A stretch of DNA of 64,000 bases, taken from RGIG5612 sp045601405 (GTDB lineage Bacteria > Bacillota > Clostridia > Lachnospirales > Lachnospiraceae). Positions 52,895 to 60,562 of this stretch are shown in pieces. The notes under the pieces were generated by a model. That model was not told where the DNA came from, ran no database searches, and saw only the letters and a program-made list of their open reading frames with translations. Position 1 is the first letter of the stretch, and each line of letters begins with the position of its first letter. The translations under genes were made by a program, and so were the position numbers. The stretch lies in assembly GCA_045601405.1 (NCBI GenBank), contig JAZRZO010000066.1, positions 4,622-68,621 of the forward strand, read 5' to 3'.

Positions 52895-54289
52895 ATGCTC
52901 GAGGGCAGAAAAAAGAAAAAAAGGAATAGGTCTGAAAGGCGCTCGCTGAATATCGGGATCGCTGTATGTGTGCTGATCCTGGTTTATTTAGTCGTCTATT
53001 TCTGCCTTTATTTTTTTGGCGAAAGAACTGCCGTTTATGAGGTGACGGAAGGGAAGGGCGCAAGCCGCTTTGAAGGGCAGTACAAAGGCCTTATCCTCAG
53101 GGAAGAGGTAGTCGTAAATTCTCCCGGAAACGGATATATCAACTACTTTGTCGGGGATTCCAACCTCATCAGTGTTGGTGAGCCGATATATATCCTGGAC
53201 GGAAGCGGAAAGATATCAGAGAGACTTGAAGAAGCGGCAAGAGATCAGTCAATACTAAGCGATGAGAATCTTAAGCTGATAAATAATTCCATATATGACT
53301 TCGACACATCCTTTGATCTTCAGAGATTCAGTGACGTGTACAATTTTAAGTATAAGATAGGCTCACAGATACTGGATCTGATCAACGGCAGTGTATTTGA
53401 AAGCATAAATAACGACCTGACTGCCCTTGGAGATAACACATACCAGATAATCAGCTCTGACATCGCGGGTGTGCTGCAGCATTCAATAGACGGCTATGAA
53501 TGGCGCGGAGTCGACTCGATCGAATCGGCTGATTTCAAAAAATCATCATATGAAAAACATACTATACAGACTAATGACCTGGTAAGCGAAGGCGACCCGG
53601 TATATAAAGTTGTAACTTCGGAAAACTGGAAGATAATGATACAGATAGACGATCCCGAGCTGTTCAATGACATGAAATACGTTAATATAGAATTCCTTAA
53701 AGACAATGTTATTTGCGACAGTGATGTGGAGGTCATAACTAAGTCGGGCAATACGTACGCAGTCTTCAGTTTGTCGAAATATATGATACGCTATCTTTCC
53801 GACCGTTTTGTCCAGATAAGGATAATCGATGACACTAACGAAGGACTGAAGATACCCAAATCTTCGCTTACTGAAAAGCAGTTTTTTTCTATTCCTGTGG
53901 AATATATGACGCAGGGTGGAAATTCAATGGATAACGGCTTTAACAAACAAGTTACATTGGATGACGGAACGGATTCTGTTGCATTTGTCGCTCCTGAGAT
54001 AATAAAGATAACCGATACAAGGGTTTATGTAAGTACAAGTTCCTTCGATAACGGGGATATACTGGTAAAACCAGAGTCGGGAGAAACATATCAAGTGAAC
54101 GAAAAAGAGAATCTTCAGGGGACTTATATCGTAAGCAACGGTTATTCCGCCTTCCGGCCGGTAAATATCATCGGTGAGAATACTTCTTTTTATATCATTC
54201 AATCCAATGCGCCCGGCAGCATACGTCTGTATGAGCAGGTCATACGTGACGGAGCCGGCACCCGGGAGGGAGAGAGTGTAAACAGATGA
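52895..54289 (+). CDS. HlyD-like single-pass membrane protein
   Basis: 464 aa. A basic cytoplasmic end (EGRKKKKRNRSERR) is followed by one TM segment (about 19-42) and a large extracytoplasmic part. YKGLILREEVVVNSPGNGYINYF plus GEPIYILDGSG (split: LILREEVVVNSPGNGYINY) resembles the biotinyl/lipoyl-like hairpin of membrane-fusion proteins. No transporter gene adjoins it. In related genomes such proteins sit near sepF, so an envelope or division role is possible; that is inference. It starts immediately after the previous stop and overlaps yggS by 4 nt. Confidence 0.72.
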   Translation: MLEGRKKKKRNRSERRSLNIGIAVCVLILVYLVVYFCLYFFGERTAVYEVTEGKGASRFEGQYKGLILREEVVVNSPGNGYINYFVGDSNLISVGEPIYILDGSGKISERLEEAARDQSILSDENLKLINNSIYDFDTSFDLQRFSDVYNFKYKIGSQILDLINGSVFESINNDLTALGDNTYQIISSDIAGVLQHSIDGYEWRGVDSIESADFKKSSYEKHTIQTNDLVSEGDPVYKVVTSENWKIMIQIDDPELFNDMKYVNIEFLKDNVICDSDVEVITKSGNTYAVFSLSKYMIRYLSDRFVQIRIIDDTNEGLKIPKSSLTEKQFFSIPVEYMTQGGNSMDNGFNKQVTLDDGTDSVAFVAPEIIKITDTRVYVSTSSFDNGDILVKPESGETYQVNEKENLQGTYIVSNGYSAFRPVNIIGENTSFYIIQSNAPGSIRLYEQVIRDGAGTREGESVNR

Positions 54290-54978
54290 GTACCATTAAA
54301 GAAAATCTTGACAGGATATCAAAAGAGATAAAAGAAGCCGCGTTTGCCTCTGGATACGCGAAGAAGGTTACATTGATAGCGGTAAGCAAGACGCATCCCG
54401 CCGATGAGATCATGGAGGCATATGAATGGGGGATACGTGATTTCGGTGAAAATAAGGTGCAGGAGTTGTGCGCAAAAATGGAGGAGCTGCCGAAAGACAT
54501 AAGGTGGCACATGATAGGGCATTTGCAGACAAATAAGGTTAAATACATAGCCGGGAAAACAGCCTTGATACATTCTGTGGACAGTATCAAGCTTGCTCGC
54601 GAGATAGACAGATGCTGTAAAAACAAAGGGCTTTTTCAGGATATATTAGTACAGGTAAACATATCGGAAGAGGAGAGTAAGTTCGGAACATCCAGGTACG
54701 AAGCTGTAACGCTCATTAAAAGCATATCAACGCTTGAAAATATAAGAATACGCGGTCTTATGACTATCGCCCCGTATACCGATGATGCGCAAAAGAGCAG
54801 GCCTTATTTCCGTGAGCTGAGGAATTTATCTATTGACATAAGTAAACTAAACATTGATAATATTCACATGGATCTTCTCTCAATGGGCATGAGCGGAGAT
54901 TATATTACAGCTATCGAAGAAGGCGCCGGTCTTGTAAGGATCGGTACTGGTATTTTCGGAGCAAGAAATTATTTTTAA
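54286..54978 (+). CDS. YggS/YlmE-family PLP homeostasis protein
   Basis: 230 aa. Single-domain fold-III PLP-binding barrel with TLIAVSKTHP (Schiff-base Lys in the VSK motif), FGENKVQEL, WHMIGHLQTNKVKYI and SMGMSGDYITAIEEGAGLVRIGTGIFG (phosphate binding at SMGMSGD). YggS proteins bind PLP and balance vitamin B6 and amino-acid pools without a known catalytic reaction. It precedes sepF, the conserved ylmE-ylmF arrangement of the Gram-positive division cluster. Confidence 0.94.
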   Translation: MSTIKENLDRISKEIKEAAFASGYAKKVTLIAVSKTHPADEIMEAYEWGIRDFGENKVQELCAKMEELPKDIRWHMIGHLQTNKVKYIAGKTALIHSVDSIKLAREIDRCCKNKGLFQDILVQVNISEEESKFGTSRYEAVTLIKSISTLENIRIRGLMTIAPYTDDAQKSRPYFRELRNLSIDISKLNIDNIHMDLLSMGMSGDYITAIEEGAGLVRIGTGIFGARNYF

Positions 54979-54996
54979 TTTTAAAAAGGAGACGCT

Positions 54997-55530
54997 ATGG
55001 GAAATTTCAGTGACAAAATCGCAAAAGCATTCAAATTCAAAGATGGTGAAGACTACGATGACGAATACTACGACGATGAATATGATGACGGATACGATGA
55101 TGACTTTGAAGACGAGTATGACGATGACAGAAACGGTTTCTTCAAGAAGAAAGAGCGTCCTGTAGAAGAAAAACAGTCGTTATTTTCCAGAGCTGCTTCC
55201 AGACCTTTAACCCGTACCACAAGAAGCGGTCAGCAGGAAGTGTGCATATTTAAACCATCAACGATCGAGGATTCAAGGGAGATCACGGAAACACTTCTTG
55301 ACGGAAAGGCTGTAGTGGTGAATTTTGAAGGGCTTCATGTTGAGATATCACAGAGGATAATCGACTTTATTTCCGGTTCATGTTACGCGCTGAACGGAAA
55401 CCTCCAGAAGATCTCCACATATATCTTCATTGCCACACCTGAAAATGTAGACATTTCCGGAGACTTTCAGGAACTCTTAGCGAGTGATGACTCCTACGAC
55501 ATGACAGGATTCCAATCCCCGCTCATTTAG
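54997..55530 (+). CDS. sepF: Cell division protein SepF
   Basis: 177 aa. The N-terminus (MGNFSDKIAKAFKF) is an amphipathic membrane-binding helix. A linker of about 30 residues is almost only Asp, Glu and Tyr (for example DDEYYDDEYDDGYDDD). The C-terminal SepF core has VCIFKPSTIEDSREITETLL (split as KPSTIEDSREITE) and VVNFEG, RIIDFISGSCYALNG. SepF tethers FtsZ polymers to the membrane and polymerises into rings. AAAAGGAGA precedes the start, 18 bp after yggS. Confidence 0.93.
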   Translation: MGNFSDKIAKAFKFKDGEDYDDEYYDDEYDDGYDDDFEDEYDDDRNGFFKKKERPVEEKQSLFSRAASRPLTRTTRSGQQEVCIFKPSTIEDSREITETLLDGKAVVVNFEGLHVEISQRIIDFISGSCYALNGNLQKISTYIFIATPENVDISGDFQELLASDDSYDMTGFQSPLI

Positions 55531-55546
55531 TATTTGTACCGTTTCG

Positions 55547-55573
55547 GCTGCCCCGGGTACTGTCAGGGGCAGC
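55547..55573 (+). terminator. Hairpin between sepF and lspA
   Basis: GCTGCCCC (55547-55554) pairs perfectly with GGGGCAGC (55566-55573). The following TGATCTTATATATTCTT is only moderately T-rich, so partial termination is likely. It sits just upstream of the candidate lspA promoter. Confidence 0.5.
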
Positions 55574-55594
55574 TGATCTTATATATTCTTGAAT

Positions 55595-56164
55595 ATGTCT
55601 TCAAATAAAAAACTCACATTAAATTGTTTAATCCAGTTACTGCTCTTGATCTTGCTTCTGGCAACTGATCAGCTCACAAAGATCATAGCGGTAAATTCTC
55701 TTAAAGGCAAAGAGAGCATTGCATTGATCGACAATGTACTGGAGCTGAAATATCTTGAAAATTCCGGAGCCGCGTTTGGTATCTTTCAGAACAGACAGTG
55801 GCTTTTTTATATCATCACGGCAATCGTTGTGATCATCGTCTGTTTATTATGGATCAGAGTAGTGCGCTTGTCAAAAAAATATATCAACAGCAAAGGTGAT
55901 GATCTGAACAGGAAGACCTTCAGTGATGCCATGTTCTTGAATTATATCCTTGTAATACTTGGTGCGGGAGCTCTCGGAAATCTGTATGACCGTATAGTCC
56001 ATTCATATGTTGTTGATTTTATTTATATAAAAGCTATTAATTTCCCTGTCTTTAATTTTGCCGATATCTGCGTTACAGGCGCAGCATTGCTTGTAGTTAT
56101 ATTTTTTATATTCATTTATAAGGAAGATAAAGAGCTGCCTGTATTTTCCGGAAGATCAAAATGA
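55595..56164 (+). CDS. lspA: Lipoprotein signal peptidase
   Basis: 189 aa from the ATG at 55595; a TTG at 55589 is in frame but inside the possible -10 box. Four membrane segments; catalytic aspartates lie in GNLYDRIVHSYVVDFI and FNFADICVT, and TKIIAVNSLKG plus NSGAAFGIF complete the family signature. It cleaves signal peptides of diacylglyceryl-prolipoproteins. No Shine-Dalgarno is present; TATATT (55582-55587) lies seven bases upstream, so it may also be leaderless. The stop overlaps the rlu start. Confidence 0.92.
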   Translation: MSSNKKLTLNCLIQLLLLILLLATDQLTKIIAVNSLKGKESIALIDNVLELKYLENSGAAFGIFQNRQWLFYIITAIVVIIVCLLWIRVVRLSKKYINSKGDDLNRKTFSDAMFLNYILVILGAGALGNLYDRIVHSYVVDFIYIKAINFPVFNFADICVTGAALLVVIFFIFIYKEDKELPVFSGRSK

Positions 56165-57081
56165 ACAGACTTGTATACAACGTTCAGGATGAATATGAGG
56201 ATCAGCGTATAGATGTGTTTCTTGCAGGCCAGGCGGAAGATCTGTCACGCAGTTATATCCAGAAGCTTATCAAAAATGGGAATCTGCTCGTAAACGATAG
56301 ATCCTGCAGATCGAATTATCGCGTCAGATCCGGGGATGAGATATGCTTTGATGTGCCGGATACGGTCATCCCGGAGATACTTCCGGAGGATATCCCTCTG
56401 GATATACTTTTTGAGGATGAGGATATCATAGTAATAAACAAGCCGAAGAATATGGTGGTACATCCGTCAAATGGACACTACTCCGGCACTGTAGTAAACG
56501 CTTTAATGTTTCATTGTGAAGATCTGTCCGGGATCAACGGGATAATGCGGCCGGGGATAGTTCACAGAATAGATAAAGACACAACAGGCGCTTTGGTTTG
56601 TGCAAAAAACGATAATTCCCATAGATCATTAGCTGAACAGCTTAAAGAACATTCCATAACAAGAAGATATGAGGCGATCACCGCAGGCCGGCTGAAAGAA
56701 GCCGCAGGCACGATATCTGCGCCCATAGGAAGGAATCCGTCAGACAGAAAGCTTATGGCTGTAAATCATAAAAACGGAAAAGACGCTGTAACGCATTATA
56801 AGGTCTTAAAGTTGATGGATAAGTACACCCACATTGAATGTGAGCTGGAAACGGGACGCACACATCAGATACGGGTGCATATGGCTTCAATAGGATATCC
56901 GCTGCTTGGAGATACAGCGTACGGAAAGAAGCGTTCAGAGTTCAGATTGCACGGAAAGGAGCTTGAGGGTCAGACGCTGCATGCCGGTGTCATCGGATTT
57001 ATACATCCGCGTACAGGAAAATATATGGAATTCGAAGCAGCGCGTCCTGATTATTTTGAAGAACTGCTCAGGATATTGTGA
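56161..57081 (+). CDS. RluA/RluD-family 23S rRNA pseudouridine synthase
   Basis: 306 aa. An N-terminal S4 RNA-binding domain (RIDVFLAGQAEDLSRSYIQKLI, split RIDVFLAGQAEDLSR / SYIQKLI) precedes the catalytic domain with GIVHRIDKDTTGALVCAK (catalytic Asp) and LETGRTHQIRVHMASIGYPLLGD. It isomerises uridines of 23S rRNA. It overlaps lspA by 4 nt, the conserved lspA-ylyB order; pyrR, the next gene in Bacilli, is missing and a terminator follows. Confidence 0.93.
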   Translation: MNRLVYNVQDEYEDQRIDVFLAGQAEDLSRSYIQKLIKNGNLLVNDRSCRSNYRVRSGDEICFDVPDTVIPEILPEDIPLDILFEDEDIIVINKPKNMVVHPSNGHYSGTVVNALMFHCEDLSGINGIMRPGIVHRIDKDTTGALVCAKNDNSHRSLAEQLKEHSITRRYEAITAGRLKEAAGTISAPIGRNPSDRKLMAVNHKNGKDAVTHYKVLKLMDKYTHIECELETGRTHQIRVHMASIGYPLLGDTAYGKKRSEFRLHGKELEGQTLHAGVIGFIHPRTGKYMEFEAARPDYFEELLRIL

Positions 57082-57095
57082 TATTGTAAAAAAAG

Positions 57096-57116
57096 TCCGG
57101 CACTGCCGGATTTTTT
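57096..57116 (+). terminator. Intrinsic terminator after the pseudouridine synthase gene
   Basis: TCCGGC (57096-57101), loop ACT, GCCGGA (57105-57110), T6 tail. It lies 14 bp after the stop and is preceded by A7, so the A/T flanks lengthen the stem. Confidence 0.88.
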
Positions 57117-57164
57117 ATATACAACGCTGTACATATATTTATATATAATATCTCTGTGAAAAAG

Positions 57165-57192
57165 TTGACTTTTTTCCATAGTTGCATATAAT
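57165..57192 (+). promoter_or_regulatory. Promoter of the tyrosine recombinase gene
   Basis: TTGACT (57165-57170), 16-bp spacer, TATAAT (57187-57192). It predicts a leader of about 80 nt before the ATG at 57281, with GAGG close to the start. Confidence 0.65.
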
Positions 57193-57280
57193 GAAATTAA
57201 AGTGATCATTGATGATATGTTCTACTGCCGGGTGCACATGCGTGTACAAAAGAGACCGGAAATATATATGAGGTTTTACT

Positions 57281-58390
57281 ATGTCAAATAAGTCATATCA
57301 TGAACAGTTTAAAATAGATACTAATATCAAGCTGCGGGAAAAGCTCAAGGAGCTGCCGGTATTCGCAATGAATTTTTTTCGAGGTATAGAACCCACTACA
57401 TCTGCAAGAACAAGAATGGCCTATGCCTATGACCTGGGTGTCTTCTTTAATTATTTAAGATCAGAAACAGGACTGGGCGGAAATGAAGAGATCAGGGATT
57501 ATCCGATAACTGTTCTGGATAAAGTTACACCTACGATAATACAGGACTATCTGGATTATCTTAAGGTCTATGTTAATAATGAGGACGCGGAGCGTGCTAA
57601 TTCAGAGCGAGGACTTAACAGAAAACTTGCAAGCCTCCGCTCTTTCTATAAGTATTTTTATCAGATGGAGATGATAAAAAACAATCCCGCCTCCATAGTG
57701 CCTATGCCAAAGCTCCATGATAAAGATATAATCAGACTTGATTCTGATGAAGTATCCGCTTTACTTGATATAGTGGAAAACGGAACAAATATGACAAATA
57801 AACAGAAAGCATATCATGAAAAGACCAAGGTCAGAGATCTTGCCCTGCTTACTTTGCTTCTTGGTACCGGGATCCGTGTTTCAGAGTGTATAGGACTGGA
57901 TCTTAATGATGTTGATTTTAAAAATCACGGAATACGGATAACCAGAAAAGGCGGAAACCAGGTTGTAGTATACTTCGGTGACGAGGTTGAGAACGCTCTC
58001 TTTGATTACCTTCGTCAGCGCAGCGGGATAATACCCGCTCCGGGCCATGAGGACGCGCTTTTTTTATCGATACAGAGGAAAAGGATCTCTGTACATGCGG
58101 TGGAAGATCTTGTAAAAAAGTATTCCCGTCAGGTAACGACTCTTAAAAAGATAACTCCGCATAAGCTCAGAAGCACCTACGGAACACAGCTCTACCGCGA
58201 AACCGGTGACATTTATCTGGTGGCGGATGTCCTGGGCCACTCAGACGTAAACACCACCAAAAAGCATTATGCCGCTATAGAGGATGAACGCAGAAGACGG
58301 GCGAGGAATATGGTAACTTTGAGAAATTCTGAATCATTTCCGGATCCCGAGACACCCTCCGTTGATGATAAAAATGCAGACGCGGAATAA
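57281..58390 (+). CDS. Tyrosine recombinase (XerS/XerC-like)
   Basis: 369 aa. The SAM-like N-terminal core-binding domain (residues ~1-160) is followed by the catalytic domain: LLGTGIRVSECIGLDLNDVD (first Arg), TPHKLRSTYGTQLY (His-x-x-Arg), VLGHSDVNTTKKHYAA (His and nucleophilic Tyr). The long N-terminus recalls the single-recombinase XerS group more than classical XerC. Resolution of chromosome dimers is likely; integrase activity on a mobile element is less likely because no element borders it. It is convergent with the yneA-like gene (6-bp gap). No dif site was identified. Confidence 0.85.
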   Translation: MSNKSYHEQFKIDTNIKLREKLKELPVFAMNFFRGIEPTTSARTRMAYAYDLGVFFNYLRSETGLGGNEEIRDYPITVLDKVTPTIIQDYLDYLKVYVNNEDAERANSERGLNRKLASLRSFYKYFYQMEMIKNNPASIVPMPKLHDKDIIRLDSDEVSALLDIVENGTNMTNKQKAYHEKTKVRDLALLTLLLGTGIRVSECIGLDLNDVDFKNHGIRITRKGGNQVVVYFGDEVENALFDYLRQRSGIIPAPGHEDALFLSIQRKRISVHAVEDLVKKYSRQVTTLKKITPHKLRSTYGTQLYRETGDIYLVADVLGHSDVNTTKKHYAAIEDERRRRARNMVTLRNSESFPDPETPSVDDKNADAE

Positions 58391-58405
58391 GGCAGCTTAT
58401 TCCGC
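58382..58405. terminator. Palindrome spanning both stop codons of convergent genes
   Basis: GCGGAATAA (58382-58390), GGCAGC, TTATTCCGC (58397-58405), a perfect 9-bp stem. Both genes end in Ala-Glu-stop encoded by the two arms (GCG GAA TAA on each strand). It may act as a bidirectional stop hairpin, although the U-tracts are poor. Confidence 0.6.
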
Positions 58406-58780
58406 AAAATAGGCAACCACAAGCTTACGTCCGGATACTATGTTATCTGAGGTAAGATTGTTGATGGATCTGAGTTCTTTGACATATTCCGCTGTTGACC
58501 TGTACGCGCCTGATCTGTACTCCTCCGCTATGCTCCAGAGTGTATCTCCGGGAGAGATGGTTATGGTTTTATAATATTTGTTGAGCACTGCTCCATCCGG
58601 AGTTTCGTTTGCGGTGGCCACTGATCTGCTGGCAGATAATACCGCACTTACAATGACAACAACAGCTGCTACAGAAAATAAGAATTTAAGCAGACCGGCC
58701 TTTCTGCGGGAGTTTTTGTTTTTACCCCTGCTCTTTTTGTGCTTTTTATAGTTAATGATACTGTTATTTTTATTTTTCAT
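58397..58780 (-). CDS. YneA-like LysM protein, SOS cell-division inhibitor candidate
   Basis: 127 aa from the ATG at 58780 with GAGGTG upstream; an in-frame ATG at 58816 would overlap SOS box A. A basic N-terminus (KKHKKSRGKNKNSRRK) and one TM segment (about 28-50) are followed by a single extracytoplasmic LysM domain beginning ITISPGDTLWSIAEEYR. This layout, divergent from lexA and under shared SOS boxes, matches B. subtilis YneA, which delays septation after DNA damage. Function is inferred from synteny and architecture. Confidence 0.83.
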   Translation of the reverse strand: MKNKNNSIINYKKHKKSRGKNKNSRRKAGLLKFLFSVAAVVVIVSAVLSASRSVATANETPDGAVLNKYYKTITISPGDTLWSIAEEYRSGAYRSTAEYVKELRSINNLTSDNIVSGRKLVVAYFAE

Positions 58781-58809
58781 AACGAACACCTCGTTTTGCT
58801 TTTGCGGCT

Positions 58810-58823
58810 CGAACATCTGTTTG
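58810..58823. promoter_or_regulatory. LexA box A (yneA-like side)
   Basis: CGAAC-ATCT-GTTTG, one mismatch to the Gram-positive SOS consensus. It lies about 30 bp upstream of the yneA-like ATG, downstream of its promoter. Confidence 0.8.
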
Positions 58824-58830
58824 CATCCGA

Positions 58831-58859
58831 ATGTTACTACACGAACATCTGTTTGTCAA
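58831..58859 (-). promoter_or_regulatory. yneA-like promoter
   Basis: Read on the minus strand: perfect TTGACA (58859-58854), 17-bp spacer, TAACAT (58836-58831). LexA box B fills most of the spacer, so repression is direct. Confidence 0.72.
58842..58855. promoter_or_regulatory. LexA box B
   Basis: CGAAC-ATCT-GTTTG, identical to box A, in the spacer of the yneA-like promoter. Confidence 0.82.
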
Positions 58860-58869
58860 TGATTTTTTT

Positions 58870-58883
58870 CGAACAGATGTTTG
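58870..58883. promoter_or_regulatory. LexA box C (lexA side)
   Basis: CGAAC-AGAT-GTTTG, one mismatch to consensus; its right end overlaps the lexA -35 hexamer. Confidence 0.8.
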
Positions 58884-58909
58884 CAAAAATATGTTCGTCA
58901 TGTTATTAT
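58881..58909 (+). promoter_or_regulatory. lexA promoter
   Basis: TTGCAA (58881-58886), 17-bp spacer, TATTAT (58904-58909). Boxes C and D overlap the -35 box and spacer, giving autoregulation. Confidence 0.72.
58884..58897. promoter_or_regulatory. LexA box D
   Basis: CAAAA-ATAT-GTTCG, two mismatches in the left half, intact right half, abutting box C directly. Likely a weaker or cooperative site. Confidence 0.6.
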
Positions 58910-58948
58910 ATATGCAGTAATAAAGTCCGGCATTTATTGGAGGATGAT

Positions 58949-59563
58949 ATGTCAAAAGATATGATTTCCGCAAAACAGACAGAAATACTGGAATACATTA
59001 AAAAAGTCACTCTTTCCCGCGGCTATCCGCCATCAGTCAGGGAAATATGTGATGCCGTAAATCTGCGATCCACGGCATCTGTACACTCTCATCTGGAAAC
59101 TCTTGAAAAAAAGGGTTACATCCGCAGGGACCCTTCAAAGCCCCGCGCAATAGAAATAGTAGATGACGAATTTGCCATAAGCCGCAGGGAGTTTGCCCAG
59201 ATCCCCATCGTGGGAAGGATCGCCGCAGGGGAGCCCCTGCTCGCGGAGCAGAACATCACGGACTACTTCCCTATTCCGGCGGATATGCTTAAAAACGGTG
59301 AATATTTCATGCTTACCGTAAAAGGCGACAGCATGATAAATGCCGGCATTTTTGATGGCGATAAGGTTATAGTAATGCAAAAAAATACCGCCTCAAACGG
59401 CGATATAGTCGCTGCCCTGATCGAAGACGGCGCTACAGTCAAAACCTTTTACAACGAAGGTGTTCATATCAGACTTCAGCCTGAAAATGATGATCATGAC
59501 CCCATAATAGTAAAGGATGCAGCCATCCTTGGCGAGGTCGTGGGTGTTTTCCGCCTCTTCTGA
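58949..59563 (+). CDS. lexA: SOS repressor LexA
   Basis: 204 aa from the ATG at 58949, preceded by TTGGAGG; upstream in-frame codons run through the operator and are not coding. The N-terminal winged helix includes GYPPSVREICDAVNLRSTASVHS; the cleavage site is Ala93-Gly94 (GRIAAGEP); the catalytic dyad is Ser128 (GDSM) and Lys165. LexA represses the boxes at recA, lexA and the yneA-like gene in this window and cleaves itself when RecA filaments form. Confidence 0.97.
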   Translation: MSKDMISAKQTEILEYIKKVTLSRGYPPSVREICDAVNLRSTASVHSHLETLEKKGYIRRDPSKPRAIEIVDDEFAISRREFAQIPIVGRIAAGEPLLAEQNITDYFPIPADMLKNGEYFMLTVKGDSMINAGIFDGDKVIVMQKNTASNGDIVAALIEDGATVKTFYNEGVHIRLQPENDDHDPIIVKDAAILGEVVGVFRLF

Positions 59564-59585
59564 TCAGATCCCGATACGCAGCATT

Positions 59586-59614
59586 CAGGCCGGTACTGTG
59601 TACCGGCCTGTTTT
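59586..59614 (+). terminator. lexA intrinsic terminator
   Basis: CAGGCCGGTAC (59586-59596), loop TGT, GTACCGGCCTG (59600-59610), then TTTTATT. The T-run exists only on the lexA side, and the rsfS stop codon lies inside it. Confidence 0.9.
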
Positions 59615-59975
59615 ATTGAAGATCGGCTATCTCCACAACATTTCCGTCCATCCAGATCCTTTCAAGATCATAGAAGAGCCTGTCCTCCTGGTTGAATATA
59701 TGTATGATCACATCGCCGTAGTCCATCAATATCCACTTGGCGTTGTTATAGCCTTCAATGTTTCTTGGGAAGATATCGTCTTTTGCGAGCTTTTCTTCAG
59801 CATTGTCGGCTATTGCCTTGACCTGCTTTTCATTTGATCCACCGGCTATGATAAAATAATCCGCAATAACAGATATCCTGCTTATATCTATTATCCTGAT
59901 ATCCATGGCCTTTTTCTCATCCAGATATATATAAGCTTTTAATGCTGTTTTTTTAGCGTCTTCTTTACTGCTCAT
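59613..59975 (-). CDS. rsfS: Ribosomal silencing factor RsfS
   Basis: 120 aa. ADYFIIAGGSNEKQVKAIADN and DYGDVIIHIFNQEDRLFYDLERIW are the conserved RsfS core. It binds L14 and blocks subunit joining in starved cells. It overlaps yqeK by 4 nt, the last gene of the minus-strand rplU cluster. Confidence 0.94.
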   Translation of the reverse strand: MSSKEDAKKTALKAYIYLDEKKAMDIRIIDISRISVIADYFIIAGGSNEKQVKAIADNAEEKLAKDDIFPRNIEGYNNAKWILMDYGDVIIHIFNQEDRLFYDLERIWMDGNVVEIADLQ

Positions 59976-60562
59976 CTTTCCTCCGTTAATTTCTTGTAGA
60001 ATTCATATGTGGCTCTTGTGGCAGGGTCTATGGGCCTGTCCCTGCTTTCCAGATACTCAAGTGTGTTTCCGGCAATAATGCATATTGCTTTATCTATATC
60101 TTTGAACGCGGTTTCCTGAATCTGATCAAGATGTAAGATGATATCATCCCTGTTAGGTTCTATGTAATCAGCCACATATATTATCTTCTGCAGCATTGTC
60201 ATGTCAGGTGCACCCGTGGTATGTGTCCTTATGGCATCATGTATCTCGCGGTCCAGAACGCCGTATTTTTCAGCTGCTATCTCCGGTCCGAGCTTGGCAT
60301 GTATAAGCGCCGGGTTTTCTATCTCGTGTTCATCAAGAAATACGCCGTATTTATCGCACAGAGCGATTTTTTCCTCATCGGGTATACATTTAGCGCAGTC
60401 ATGCAAAAGACCGGCGATGAGCGCCCTGTCAGGGCTGTCAAAGTGATAATTCATGGCAAGCGACGCAGCGGTGAACGCAACGCTGATAGTATGCCAGTAT
60501 CTTTCGTAATCAAGGTCGTCCTGCAGATTTTCCTGAATGAAGGTCAGATATTCTATCTTCAT
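59972..60562 (-). CDS. yqeK: YqeK-type HD-domain Ap4A hydrolase
   Basis: 196 aa. HD-domain ligands: RYWHTISVAFTAASLA (His), LLHDCAKCIP (His-Asp) and RTHTTGA, IIYVADYIEPNRD (terminal Asp). The symmetrical Ap4A hydrolase YqeK is conserved next to nadD and rsfS in Firmicutes. It overlaps nadD by 4 nt. Confidence 0.92.
   Translation of the reverse strand: MKIEYLTFIQENLQDDLDYERYWHTISVAFTAASLAMNYHFDSPDRALIAGLLHDCAKCIPDEEKIALCDKYGVFLDEHEIENPALIHAKLGPEIAAEKYGVLDREIHDAIRTHTTGAPDMTMLQKIIYVADYIEPNRDDIILHLDQIQETAFKDIDKAICIIAGNTLEYLESRDRPIDPATRATYEFYKKLTEER

Noticed and set aside
57081..57281. A dif site next to the tyrosine recombinase gene
   Set aside because: The A/T-rich region shows a promoter but no clear pair of inverted 11-bp arms with a 6-bp centre.
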